The notes under the pieces are model-generated. The model did not search any database, was not told the origin of the DNA, and saw only the letters and a list, made by a program, of their open reading frames with translations. A stretch of 64,000 nt of DNA from Pirellula staleyi DSM 6068 (GTDB taxonomy: Bacteria > Planctomycetota > Planctomycetia > Pirellulales > Pirellulaceae): contig NC_013720.1 of NCBI RefSeq assembly GCF_000025185.1, positions 744,001 through 808,000 of the forward strand, read 5' to 3'. Position 1 is the first letter of the stretch. Every line of letters begins with the position of its first letter. Positions 45,267 to 53,812 of the stretch are shown one piece after another. The position numbers and the translations under genes were made by a program.

Positions 45267-46901
45267 TTAGTAGTTGAAACGGAGTTCGCTGCTGGTGATG
45301 AGGGACCAGATCACTTGCTTCACCGCTTCTTTGCGGCGATCGCTGCGGGCATCGAAGTAGGTGCGAATCGCTTCGACTTCGACACTTTCGGGATTTCGCG
45401 CGGTGGTTTGCCAGACTGCGGTTTCGGCGCGCTCGGCAGTGTTGTCGATTTTCTCGAGCATCCCCACCAGCGTGTCGCCACCGTCGCGAAGAAGTTCGTT
45501 TTGAATTCGGTCGCTGTTGGAGAGCAGCAGCGCTTCGTCGACACTCACCTGAAACTCTTCCCCCGGAAGTTCGAACAGACCAGCCAATCCACGGGCGCTG
45601 CCTTCGGTCTGCTCCATCCGTTTTTCGAGTTCTTCGGCCGAGAGATCGGCGGGAAAACGTTCGGGAGCGAGTGTCGCCAAACGGAGTGCGGTGGCATATT
45701 GCCAAGGCTTGAGGGGACGCACCAGCGCGGCGGCAAAATAGTCGTCAGCAGGTCGCTCGCTCGACGCTTCCCAGCGGCTGCTGCGAGCATAGGCCTCGCT
45801 CAGCACGATGCCGCGCACGAGCCGCTTCAGATCGTAGTTGTGCTCTTGAAAATCACGCGCAAGCCAGGCGAGCAGTTCGGGATGGCTGGCCGGGTTCTCG
45901 CTATGCATCTGATCGACCGGCATCACCAGCCCGCGACCGAGCAGACGATTCCAGGTGTGATTCACAGCAGCGCGAGCGAAGAACGAATCGTCGCGCTTGG
46001 CCAGCCCCACCTCCACCAGCTTCGCGCGGCGCGAAAAGGCCGGCGCAGGGGGCGTTTGCTTCTCTTTCTTCAGCTGCTCGAGCAGTTCCTTCTCCGCTTT
46101 GCGCGCCGCTTCGTCGGGCTCGGCCGAAGCTGGTTCGTCGACCACTTCACTCGTCAGGAACATCAGCTTGGCAACCTTCGATTCCCCTTCCACCGTCTTG
46201 TAGTCGACCAGACCGTAGCTCTTCTCGCCGATCCGATCCCCCACTTCAAACGTGCGGCTGAAGAACGACTTCATCCCGAAGTAATGCTCCTGCGTCCAGT
46301 CGCTCACCAGCGGATGATCGTGACACTTGGCGCAGCTGACATTCACCCCGAAGAAGAGCACACTCGCATCGGCGGTCAGCTGATCGAGATCGGCCGTGCG
46401 CGAGCGAATGAACTGAATCGCCCCCTTCTGCTCGGTGTCTCCCTCTTGGCCGACGATCATGTCGCGAAACATGTCGCTCCAAGGCTTGTTGTTCTTCACC
46501 GCTTCGGCCAGATAGTCGCGAAGCGAACCGCGAGCACCCTTCATCAGCAGCGCGTCGAGTTCGGCTGTTTGCTGACGCACAAACGACGGCGTGGCGAGCA
46601 GGCTGTCGACCATCAAGGTCCGTTTGGCCGGATCGGTGTTGGCTTGATAGGCCCGCACTTCCGCTGCGATGGGAGGACGCCCAACCAGATCGAGCATCGT
46701 GCGACGTAGCAAGTTGGCATCGTCGGCCAGTGGTGCCGGGGTGATGCTCTTGGCTGCGAGCCGGGCGGTGATGTAGTGGTTGATCGCCTCTTCGATCGGC
46801 TTATCGGCGGGGAGCAGATCCTCGGCGGAGGCCCACGAACCGAGCGTCAGCGCCAGGAGCGTGGCAAGTGCGCAGCACGCAAGAGAAAGCGAACGAGGCA
46901 T
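45267..46901 (-). CDS. DUF1549 (DUF1549/DUF1553) protein with CxxCH motif
   Basis: A 544-residue exported protein. Signal peptide MPRSLSLACCALATLLALTL ending near SWASA. DUF1549 landmarks: INHYITARLAAKSITPAPLAD, LRRTMLDLVGRPPIAAEV, VDSLLATPSF; a CAKCHDHP motif near residue 190 could bind haem c; the DUF1553 part begins near FFARAAVNHTWNRLLGRGLV, with SHPELLAWLARDF and LVRGIVLSEAYARSS. Shorter than many homologues (700-1100 residues) since no extra cytochrome domain precedes it. Head gene of a DUF1549-DUF1501-WD40 operon. Confidence 0.92.
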   Translation of the reverse strand: MPRSLSLACCALATLLALTLGSWASAEDLLPADKPIEEAINHYITARLAAKSITPAPLADDANLLRRTMLDLVGRPPIAAEVRAYQANTDPAKRTLMVDSLLATPSFVRQQTAELDALLMKGARGSLRDYLAEAVKNNKPWSDMFRDMIVGQEGDTEQKGAIQFIRSRTADLDQLTADASVLFFGVNVSCAKCHDHPLVSDWTQEHYFGMKSFFSRTFEVGDRIGEKSYGLVDYKTVEGESKVAKLMFLTSEVVDEPASAEPDEAARKAEKELLEQLKKEKQTPPAPAFSRRAKLVEVGLAKRDDSFFARAAVNHTWNRLLGRGLVMPVDQMHSENPASHPELLAWLARDFQEHNYDLKRLVRGIVLSEAYARSSRWEASSERPADDYFAAALVRPLKPWQYATALRLATLAPERFPADLSAEELEKRMEQTEGSARGLAGLFELPGEEFQVSVDEALLLSNSDRIQNELLRDGGDTLVGMLEKIDNTAERAETAVWQTTARNPESVEVEAIRTYFDARSDRRKEAVKQVIWSLITSSELRFNY

Positions 46902-47369
46902 GGCAATTCTCGGCGGGTAGGTAGGACGCGAGGCAGGCAGGTGGGAATCGGTGGTGGGCGGAAACGGTGCACTACAGCAGAACCGGGCTCGGTAGCAGCC
47001 GACAGCGGCGTTTGGAGCGCCCCTCGATCGATCGACACTAACTTATCGGATCGCCCGAACGATTGCCAGCAGAAAAGGCGAAAAACCCGCGCCGCTAAGA
47101 AACCCTAAGGGGAGATCGTTTCCCGTTAGTAAGTTAGTCCCTCAGGGCAGGCTCAGCCAATCCGCATCCAGCGACTTGCCTTTTAATGGACGCAAGCTGC
47201 AAGATCGCGGACCTCAATTGCATTTTTCAGTTTTTTTTGCAATTCGCGCGGGTCATTTGTTCGCTGTGTGCATTATAGTGGAGCTGAATTGCAAATTATC
47301 GCCGAAATTGCAATTTGCGCACGCCGAACTGCAACTGGGATCTGTTTTCTCGAGGCGGAGGATCACTCG
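46902..47369. other. Shared upstream region of the DUF1549 and fic genes
   Basis: 468 bases between divergent genes, no open frame supported. The left half (46902-47170) presumably carries the DUF1549 promoter; nothing distinctive was seen. The right half is AT-rich and carries a set of TTGCAA elements described separately, plus a TATAGT stretch at 47274-47279 that could be a -10 box for fic. Confidence 0.5.
47214..47336. promoter_or_regulatory. Iterated ATTGCAA operator-like elements upstream of fic
   Basis: Five TTGCAA-like cores: 47218 (TTGCAT), 47237 (TTGCAA), 47289 (TTGCAA), 47308 (TTGCAA) and 47329 (CTGCAA). The fourth lies in a perfect 12-bp palindrome AAATTGCAATTT (47305-47316). Neighbouring cores are 19-21 bases apart, about two helical turns, with a wider step from the second to the third. 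A TATAGT box sits between them at 47274. The Fic protein has a C-terminal winged-helix-like domain and may bind here itself (inference). Confidence 0.6.
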
Positions 47370-48524
47370 ATGGACATTGCACGGTTCTCAGCCGCCTCGC
47401 CGGGCCAGACGATCGAAATCCGCACCCCTGCACGCGACTGGGCCTTCCTCCCAGATGCGTTGCCCCCTTGCGACTGGCGAATTCCCGAGCATCTCTGGCC
47501 CCTGATCGCCGACGCGCGCGAAGCTTTGGGGACTCTCAACGGCATCGGCCAAACGCTTCCCGACCCCACGCTGCTGGTCCGTCCGCTGCAAAATCGCGAG
47601 TCGCTCGCATCGTCGAGCATCGAAGGAACGTTCGTCACCCCCGAGCAGCTGTTGCTCTACCAGCTCGATCCCGAAGATCAGCCACCCGGCAATCACCAAG
47701 CTGCCGACTGGCAGGAAGTGGCGAACTACACTGCGGCGCTCCAGCAAGGAGTGCAGCTGCTGGTCGACCTGCCGATCTGCAACCGGGTGATCCGGCAGAT
47801 GCACCGAGTGCTGATGCAGGGAGTGCGTGGTTTCAGCAAGTCGCCCGGTGAGTTTCGCAAACGACAAGTTCTGATCGGCTCGCAGGGAAGATTCATCCCG
47901 CCACCGGCCGAGCATGTCGAGCCACTGATGTCGGACCTCGAACACTATGTGAACTTAAAACCCTCCAGCACCGAGCCGCTGATTGCCTGCTTCCTGGTGC
48001 ACTATCAATTCGAAACGATTTACCCGTTCGAAGATGGCAACGGTCGTGTCGGTCGCGCACTCCTGGCGCTCATGATCTACAAACTACTCGGGCACTCGCA
48101 TCCGTGGCTCTATCTCAGCCCCTATTTCGAAGAGTATCGCGACGAATACATGCGTTATCTCTTCGAAGTCAGTTCGCAAGGGGCGTGGAATCAGTGGATC
48201 GAATTCTGCCTGCGTGGCACGATTCATCAGGCGCACGATGCCCGCCAGCGCTGCTTGCAATTCAATCAGCTGCGCAAGACTTTTCACAGCCGAATCTCGG
48301 CCCCCACAGCGCGCAGCTATCGGCTCATCGAGTCGCTTTTCTCAGAGCCAATCGTCACCATTCCGTCGGTCGCGCGGAAGCTCGGCATCGCCTATCACAC
48401 CGCGCAGGAGGACATCAAACGGCTCGTCAATGCCGGAATCCTCGCGCCGCTGGAGCATCGCCGGCCCAAGGCATTCTCTGCCCAGGCAGTAATCGACGTC
48501 GCCTATCGCTCGAGCGACGTGTAA
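47370..48524 (+). CDS. Fic-domain protein with catalytic His replaced by Tyr, C-terminal wHTH
   Basis: A 384-residue Fic family protein. ATG 47370 has a GGAGG ribosome site 9 bases upstream; an earlier in-frame start (47268) lies within the operator region. N-terminal Fic_N part with an inhibitory motif SSSIEG (81-86, the [ST]xxxE[GN] pattern). The Fic motif reads YPFEDGNGRVGR (218-229); active AMP-transferases have His at the first position, Tyr here (codon TAC). The anion-binding GNGR is intact. Residues about 330-375 (IVTIPSVARKLGIAYHTAQEDIKRLVNAGILAPL) form a winged helix. It may bind nucleotide and DNA without transferring AMP. Confidence 0.9.
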   Translation: MDIARFSAASPGQTIEIRTPARDWAFLPDALPPCDWRIPEHLWPLIADAREALGTLNGIGQTLPDPTLLVRPLQNRESLASSSIEGTFVTPEQLLLYQLDPEDQPPGNHQAADWQEVANYTAALQQGVQLLVDLPICNRVIRQMHRVLMQGVRGFSKSPGEFRKRQVLIGSQGRFIPPPAEHVEPLMSDLEHYVNLKPSSTEPLIACFLVHYQFETIYPFEDGNGRVGRALLALMIYKLLGHSHPWLYLSPYFEEYRDEYMRYLFEVSSQGAWNQWIEFCLRGTIHQAHDARQRCLQFNQLRKTFHSRISAPTARSYRLIESLFSEPIVTIPSVARKLGIAYHTAQEDIKRLVNAGILAPLEHRRPKAFSAQAVIDVAYRSSDV

Positions 48525-48557
48525 CACTCTGCCACCCTAAACTCTGCAGCTGCCACC

Positions 48558-49355
48558 CTATTCCGCAGCTGGTGCGGTGGGGGCTTTCCAGCTGTTGTCG
48601 CGGCCGAAGAACATCATGTGCTGCCACGGCAGGCCGTCGAATTCTTTCACCAGCTTAAAGCCGTTGGCGGGGAGCTCTTTGAGAATCTGCTCCTTGCTCA
48701 TCTTGTGCTCGGCTTTGATCGGCACTTTGGGGTCCTCGCTCCGAAATTCCACCAGCACGGCGAGCCCTTTTTCCGACAGCGAGTTGCGAATCGCGGCGAG
48801 CATCTGCTCGGGATGCGAGAACTCGTGATAGACGTCGACCATCAGCACCAAATCGAGCTTTCCTTTCGGCAGCCGAGGATCGGTGAAGGTTCCCAGGATC
48901 GGCGAGAGGTTGCTGATCTCGGCGGCATCGGCCCGCTCGTTCAGAAATTTCAGCATCTCGGGCTGAATATCGACCGCGTACAAATGCCCTTCAGGTCCGA
49001 CCATTTTGGCGAGCTTCAGGGTGTAAAAGCCGTTGCCACAACCCATGTCGCAAATCGTCATCCCTTGTTTGATGCCGAGGCTGGTGAGCATCAAGCTGCA
49101 GCGTTCCTCTTGCTCGCGATTGTCGCGCGTCAGCCACTCGGCACCCAGGTAGTGCATGGTTTGCGCGATGCGGCGCCCTTTGTACTCGACGAGCGCCGGA
49201 GGACCGGTCCGCTTCACCGGCGCTTTGGGAAGATCGTCGAGCGGCGTGCTATCTTGCGCGATCGCGGCCGTGCTGAGCGCCAACAGCAGCGCGAGCAGCA
49301 GTGCTCGGCCGACAAAGTTTCCAGCTTCATGCGGATGACAAATTCGTAAGCTCAT
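48558..49355 (-). CDS. Exported SAM-dependent methyltransferase-like protein
   Basis: A 265-residue class I methyltransferase fold with an N-terminal signal peptide or anchor (ALLLALLLALSTAAIAQ after MSLRICHPHEAG). SAM motif I is ICDMGCGNGFYTLKLAKMVG; then YAVDIQPEM (motif II acid) and LVLMVDVYHEFSHPEQML (motif IV region), typical of ubiE-like small-molecule methyltransferases. A signal peptide is odd for a SAM enzyme since SAM is cytoplasmic, but the type is frequent in planctomycetes. The substrate is unknown. ATG 49355 is chosen over an upstream start lacking signal features. Confidence 0.85.
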   Translation of the reverse strand: MSLRICHPHEAGNFVGRALLLALLLALSTAAIAQDSTPLDDLPKAPVKRTGPPALVEYKGRRIAQTMHYLGAEWLTRDNREQEERCSLMLTSLGIKQGMTICDMGCGNGFYTLKLAKMVGPEGHLYAVDIQPEMLKFLNERADAAEISNLSPILGTFTDPRLPKGKLDLVLMVDVYHEFSHPEQMLAAIRNSLSEKGLAVLVEFRSEDPKVPIKAEHKMSKEQILKELPANGFKLVKEFDGLPWQHMMFFGRDNSWKAPTAPAAE

Positions 49356-49664
49356 CGCCACAGCTCCAAGGACTTTGCAGCTGCGCAGACGCAGCAGTGC
49401 AGGTCCATCAATAATGTTTTCGAAAGGTTCGGCCCGGTGCATCCCCGCGCTTGCCGCAGGGCCTTGTAGGGCGTGCACCGCTTGTCACACTCTCCGGGCG
49501 TGCGATGATACCAAAGCTCCGCCCGATCGACGATCGCGCGGCCCCCAAGCTTCTATCGTAGAGTCCCCGGACCACTGGCCGCAAGGAACTTGCCTTCCCT
49601 GAAGTTCCAGCGGGCTGGCGCACCTCACCTCGACGCATCGCATTTCTCGTAAGGCAGACGCAGT
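49356..49664. other. 309-base spacer, divergent promoters
   Basis: Between the methyltransferase and LURP-one genes, no gene. A 7-bp inverted repeat CGGTGCA (49435-49441) and TGCACCG (49474-49480) encloses a GC-rich stretch that can fold further; on the minus strand it would be in the leader of the methyltransferase message. No known riboswitch pattern was recognised. Confidence 0.4.
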
Positions 49665-50168
49665 ATGAAGTACCTCATCGAACAGAAACTACTCGCCTGG
49701 GGCGACGACTTTACGATCCGCGACGCCGAGGGGAAACAGATCTACTTTGTCGACGGGCAAGGGATCAGCTTTGGGAACAAGCTGTCGTTTGAAGACCTCG
49801 AGAAACAGCAGCTTGCGTTCATCGAACAGCGCGTTTGGGCGTGGGGGAACGAGTACGACATCGAGCGCGACGGAACCCTGCTCGCGCGCGTCTCGCGCAA
49901 AAGCGCCAGCAACTCGCAGGCGATGCGTTTCTTCGTCGATGTGCCGGGGCCTGAAGATCTCGAAGCGGTCGGCAACTTTATCGCCCGCGACTACAAATTC
50001 ATCCGCCACAACGTCGTCGTCGCCACTGTCCAGTCCGACGAGAGCACCGGCGGCATTTTCGTCGACGTCCCGGGCAACGAAGACGCCGTGCTCCTCCTCT
50101 CCGCCGTCATCGTCATCGACCTCGTGAGCCAAGAACCTGTCAGCAGCGCCAGCCTCTTCCGGGAATAA
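49665..50168 (+). CDS. LURP-one-related (Tubby/scramblase-like) protein
   Basis: A 167-residue protein of the LOR fold. It begins MKYLIEQKLLAWGDDFTIRDAEGKQIYFVDGQ and continues FGNKLSFEDLEKQQLAFIEQRVWAWGNEYDIERDG, the strand pattern common to LURP-one and scramblase-like barrels; the C-terminal hydrophobic helix (AVLLLSAVIVIDLV) threads the barrel. No signal peptide. Bacterial members have no settled function; a structural or lipid-binding role has been suggested for the wider fold. Confidence 0.88.
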   Translation: MKYLIEQKLLAWGDDFTIRDAEGKQIYFVDGQGISFGNKLSFEDLEKQQLAFIEQRVWAWGNEYDIERDGTLLARVSRKSASNSQAMRFFVDVPGPEDLEAVGNFIARDYKFIRHNVVVATVQSDESTGGIFVDVPGNEDAVLLLSAVIVIDLVSQEPVSSASLFRE

Positions 50169-50179
50169 GAAGGGGTGGG

Positions 50180-50513
50180 TCTAGGAACTAGGGTCTAGAG
50201 GCGAGAGGCGAGGGACGAGAGAAAAATACTTGGGTGCCTCTGCTGTGCGAAAATAAACCGTAGTAGTCTGTCTAGCGATCAATGTCATGTGGCTTTGGGT
50301 GGCTACTAGCTGGCTTGTCCAGCAGTGTGAATCGCAGCTGAGGATGACATTAACCGATAGACGAAGTAGTAGGGCCGGTTCCACCGGCCAATGCCGGTTG
50401 CCATGCTCCTGTCGCGAGGCAGCAGGAGCATGCTGAAGCTGAGAGCGATCATCTAGTGCGTAAAGCCAGCCACACCGGCCAGTGCTGAAGTGCCAAACAG
50501 CCCCATCGCCAAT
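50180..50513. repeat. Repeat cluster, left arm of an inverted pair around the ankyrin-SUFU gene
   Basis: Begins with GGTCTAGGAACTAGGGTCTA, then AGGCGAGAGGCGAGGGACGA, GAGAAAAATACTTGGGTGCC and CTGCTGTGCGAAAA near 50187-50255. The same succession occurs on the opposite strand at about 52535-52705. Further units: GGTGGCTACTAGCTGGC, a GGCCGGTTCCACCGGCC palindrome (50373-50389) and a CATGCTCCT hairpin (50411-50432). No gene lies in the 345 bases. Confidence 0.8.
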
Positions 50514-51746
50514 CTAAGTCCCCATCGAGGCTACGCTGGGGCGTCCAGGGAGGCAGACAGACGGGATAAAGTACTTCTGAAACTTCTTCAGAAGTGCGAC
50601 TACCCCTTCGCGCAGTTCGAGGTCGCGCTCGTCGGTGAAAATCGGCACCACCGTATAAACCCGCACACTGCGGCCGCTGGGCAGTTCTATCGGCGCACAG
50701 TCGATCAAGTCGGCAACCAGTAGCAGGCAAGTGAAATCGGTCCCCGCACCAAGCGGCACAGGCGGATCGTCGCTGGCGATGATCGTGTGCGGACCACCGA
50801 GCCAAGTCGCATTCAAGTGCGGCAAGTAGGCAATGTTTCGCAGCCACTGAAACGGCCAGCTATACGGCGAATCCTCTTGAAGCGATTCTTTCCACTTCCA
50901 ATCGCCCGGAAGATGCATCAGTAGCTCGGCATACTCAAACGCTTCACTCCCCTCGGGGACCGTCATCGGCCGCGCACTCATCCCCGTCGTGAAGATGGTG
51001 AGAAACGGCGACTCTTCCCCCGCTGGAATCACATGTACCCGAACCTCGACCTCGGCGTCGACCGGCACAATCTCTTGCAGCGCATGGGGCTCGACCGGCC
51101 CGAACTCGCCAGCGATCGCTTGAATGATGGCCTCGCGATCTGCATCACTGAATTCGGAAGTTTCCGCTGAGACAGCAGCAGGCTCCTCTTTGGGAATTGA
51201 AAGATCAAGTGCCACATCTTCTTCATGCGGCATCTGGCAACCAGCTGCACGCAGCATTTCGGCGATTTCTGTGCGTCCCTGCTCGATGGCAAAGGATAAT
51301 GCATTGCGGAGGTTTCTGCTCAAGGTCCGGAAGGTGTAGTGAGGATCGTATCCAGCCGAAAGAAGAGACTGCACAGCCTGGACATTATTGATATTCACTG
51401 CACTAATAAGGGCATTGCAGTGCGGGTCCAGTGCGAGTTCGGCACCTCGCTCTAAGAGCAGAGCAACCAACTGAAAGGAACGTTCAGGATTCTTGCAACG
51501 TACTGCTTTACACAATGCATTTCCACCAATGGGGGCGATTGCATTGATGTCAGAACCGGCGTCAATTAGTAATCGCACAACCTCAAAATTGTCGCTGTCG
51601 CTGATGGCATTGTGAAGCAATGTCCCCAGTGCTTCGTTGTGCAGAACGACTTGAGGAACCTGCGCTAGGATCTCTCTCAACTTATCAGGATCATCGTCCC
51701 AGACTGCCTTCAGGCAGTCGGAATAGGCTTGCTCAATCGTATCCAC
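50514..51746 (-). CDS. Ankyrin-repeat protein with C-terminal SUFU domain
   Basis: A 410-residue cytoplasmic protein starting with GTG at 51746 (AGGAG ribosome site 6 bases upstream). Residues 1-170 hold about four ankyrin units (LGTLLHNAISDSDNFEVVRLLIDAGSDINA; NALCKAVRCKNPERSFQLVALLLERGAELAL; ALISAVNINNVQAVQSLLSAGYDP; ALSFAIEQGRTEIAEMLRAAG). A Glu-rich linker leads to a SUFU domain (about 230-395): LTIFTTGMSARPM, AEYAELLMHLPGDW-like, FQWLRNIAYLPHLNATWLG, ASDDPPVPLGAGTDFTCLLL. Both folds are known as immunity modules in polymorphic toxin systems, so this may be an orphan immunity protein; no toxin gene is beside it. Confidence 0.85.
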   Translation of the reverse strand: MDTIEQAYSDCLKAVWDDDPDKLREILAQVPQVVLHNEALGTLLHNAISDSDNFEVVRLLIDAGSDINAIAPIGGNALCKAVRCKNPERSFQLVALLLERGAELALDPHCNALISAVNINNVQAVQSLLSAGYDPHYTFRTLSRNLRNALSFAIEQGRTEIAEMLRAAGCQMPHEEDVALDLSIPKEEPAAVSAETSEFSDADREAIIQAIAGEFGPVEPHALQEIVPVDAEVEVRVHVIPAGEESPFLTIFTTGMSARPMTVPEGSEAFEYAELLMHLPGDWKWKESLQEDSPYSWPFQWLRNIAYLPHLNATWLGGPHTIIASDDPPVPLGAGTDFTCLLLVADLIDCAPIELPSGRSVRVYTVVPIFTDERDLELREGVVALLKKFQKYFIPSVCLPGRPSVASMGT

Positions 51747-52710
51747 ATTGATCTCCTACGAGAGCTTGGCGCGAATCAATCTCACCCACGAGGCAGGTCG
51801 CCATGTCGCCGGATTCTACGAGAACGAATTAGGATTGTCTCGTATTTTTACAGTCGCTGCATTCGACTCGTCTCCAAGCCTGGTTCAGCACTTTTCGACC
51901 TGCTGACATCACAAATAGAAGACGAACAGCCATCTGTCGAACTCGCCGCCGAAGTGTGGGGCCGACGGGCCCAAGTGGGGCATCGTCATGCTCGATCAAC
52001 GAGCAGAAGACAGCATGGTTTGCCAATCAAAAGTGGCGCGAAGATGGGATGCTGGTCAGGTGTTGGCTACGGTGTAGTCGGACCTACAAGACGAAAAGAT
52101 TGTTGGGCAAACGTCTCGCATAATGGAGGGCCTGCTTGGCACTTCAGCACTGGCCAGAGGCCAGTGGCACCCGAGGGAGGCTTGCCGTGGAGGTCGCACT
52201 CGCGGGGCTTGGCCGGTGTGGCTGGCTTTACGGACTAGATGATCGCTCTCAGCTTCAGCATGCTCCTGCTGCTTCGCGACAGGAGCATGGCACCCGGCGT
52301 TGACTTGGAGGCAGGCAGGAGCCTGCCCTACGCGGCTGGCCAGTGGCAGCATATAGCTGCAGTCTGCTGGAAGAGTGTCTCTTGCCGACTTCGTCGGCCC
52401 CGGTAGGCGAGCTACCGAGGGTACCCTGTGTAGCCGACCTACAAGAGTAAGCTTCAGCATGCTCCTGCTGCTAACGCGACAGGAGCATGGCACCCCGGCG
52501 ATGGAAGATCTCGGGTGGGGCATGGCCGGTGCAGCCAGCCCTACGGTTTTTCTGTGCACAGCACAGCCACCCAAGTATTTTTCTCTCGCCTCCCGTACCT
52601 CGCCTCCCGTACCTCGCCTCCCGTACCTCGCCTCCCGTACCTCGCCTCCCGTCCCTCACCTCTCGTCTCTCGTCTCTCGTCCCTCGCCTCTAGCTCCTAG
52701 TTGCTGGCCC
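51747..52710. repeat. Repeat-rich spacer, right arm of inverted pair
   Basis: 964 bases without a gene. In order: a CACTGGCCAGAGGCCAGTG unit near 52147, a GGCTTGGCCGGTGTGGCTGG unit near 52205, CATGCTCCTGCTGCTTCGCG hairpins near 52258 and 52459, a GCCGACTTCGTCGGCCCCGG hairpin near 52385 (reverse of the 32.3-kb unit), a GGCCGGTGCAGCCAGCC variant near 52527, then the reverse of the 50.2-kb arm. The open frames here translate simple repeats and are not genes. Confidence 0.8.
52587..52684. repeat. 14-bp minisatellite
   Basis: CGCCTCCCGTACCT is repeated four times without change (52587-52642), followed by three decayed units (CGCCTCCCGTCCCT, CACCTCTCGTCTCT, CGTCTCTCGTCCCT). A shorter, decayed array of the reverse complement is at about 50200-50225 in the left arm. 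Copy number may vary between strains. Confidence 0.9.
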
Positions 52711-53568
52711 CTACTCCCGTGTGATTTGGTGGAAGCGTTTGGTGAGCTTGAGGGTGATGGGGCCGACGGTGCCGTCGCCAATCGGTCGGCTGTCGACTTT
52801 CACCACCGGGATGATCTCGGCGGCGCTGCCGGTGAGGAAGACTTCGTCGGCAATGTAGACATCGTGCTTGGTGAGGGCCATCTCGGCAACTTCGATCCCA
52901 GCTTCGCGGGCGATGTCGAGCACCGCGCCGCGGGTGATGCCGTCGAGAATGCCCGAGTCGAGCGAAGGGGTCATCAGCTTCCCCTTCTTCACCAGGAAGA
53001 TGTTGTCGCCGGTGCATTCGGCCACTTCCCCCTTGGCGTTGAGCATCAGCGCCTCGACACAGCCGGCCTGAAGACCTTCGATCTTCGCCATGATGTTGTT
53101 GAGGTAGTTCAGACTCTTGATGCGCGGGCTGAGGGCGGCGCTATGGTTGCGGATGGTGCTCGCCGTGATGATCTCGAGACCCTTCTCGTAGAACTCGGGC
53201 GGATAGAGGGCGATGTGATCGGTGATGCAGATCACTTGCGGATCGCTGGTCCGGTTGGGATCGAGTCCGAGCGAACCGGCGCCGCGGGTGACGATCAGGC
53301 GGATATAGCCGTCGCGAATGCCGTTGATTTCGAGGGTCTTATTGACGACCGTTCCCATCTCTTGCTTGCTGATCGGAATCTGCAGCCAGATTGCCTTGGC
53401 CGAATCCCACAAACGATCGAGATGCTCTTCCAAACGGAAGACCTTCCCCGAATAGCTCCGCATCCCTTCGAAAACGCCGTCGCCGTACAGCAGCCCGTGA
53501 TCATACACGCTGATCTTGGCGTTCTCTTTGTCGTAATACTTTCCGCTGATGTAGATCTGCAAAGCCAT
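52711..53568 (-). CDS. ilvE: Branched-chain amino acid aminotransferase (class IV PLP)
   Basis: Cytoplasmic PLP aminotransferase of fold type IV, 285 residues, catalysing the last step of Leu/Ile/Val synthesis. ATG 53568 (MALQIYISGKYY) matches the normal family start. Landmarks: ISVYDHGLLYGDGVFEGMR, SPRIKSLNYLNNIMAK with the PLP Lys, EALMLNAKGEVAECTGDNIF, and DGITRGAVLDIARE. The KSLNYLNN context is shared by the archaeal-type branched-chain enzymes and D-amino acid aminotransferases, so the latter is the main alternative. Its stop borders the repeat-rich spacer. Confidence 0.88.
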   Translation of the reverse strand: MALQIYISGKYYDKENAKISVYDHGLLYGDGVFEGMRSYSGKVFRLEEHLDRLWDSAKAIWLQIPISKQEMGTVVNKTLEINGIRDGYIRLIVTRGAGSLGLDPNRTSDPQVICITDHIALYPPEFYEKGLEIITASTIRNHSAALSPRIKSLNYLNNIMAKIEGLQAGCVEALMLNAKGEVAECTGDNIFLVKKGKLMTPSLDSGILDGITRGAVLDIAREAGIEVAEMALTKHDVYIADEVFLTGSAAEIIPVVKVDSRPIGDGTVGPITLKLTKRFHQITRE

Positions 53569-53812
53569 GGGAGAAGACTCGGTTTGACGGCCAGCAGCGG
53601 GTTGCTGACTGGGAAGGGAAGAAGTGCGCATGGTTTTTGAAAATACCTCGCGACGCTCTGCCCGGCCGCCTCCCGAAGAGTCGCCGAGCGCTCGTGCGTC
53701 GCTGAGAAGCTATGGATTTTACCTAGGCAACCGCGCGTGCATCAGGGGGAAGTGGCGCCTGGGGAGAAAAGTGCGGCATTTCTCGAGAAATTCGCACTTT
53801 TAGGGCCGAAAA

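Noticed and set aside
50514-51746. Complete toxin-immunity pair
   Set aside because: Only the immunity-like protein is present; neighbours (LURP-one protein, ilvE) are not toxins.
50180-52710. CRISPR array
   Set aside because: Tandem units are 14 bp without spacers of constant length, and the palindromic elements are irregularly spaced; no cas gene is in the window.
52375-53640. A 421-residue plus-strand frame across minisatellite and ilvE
   Set aside because: Its first part translates the 14-bp repeat (PPVPRLPYLASRTS) and the rest is antisense to the aminotransferase.
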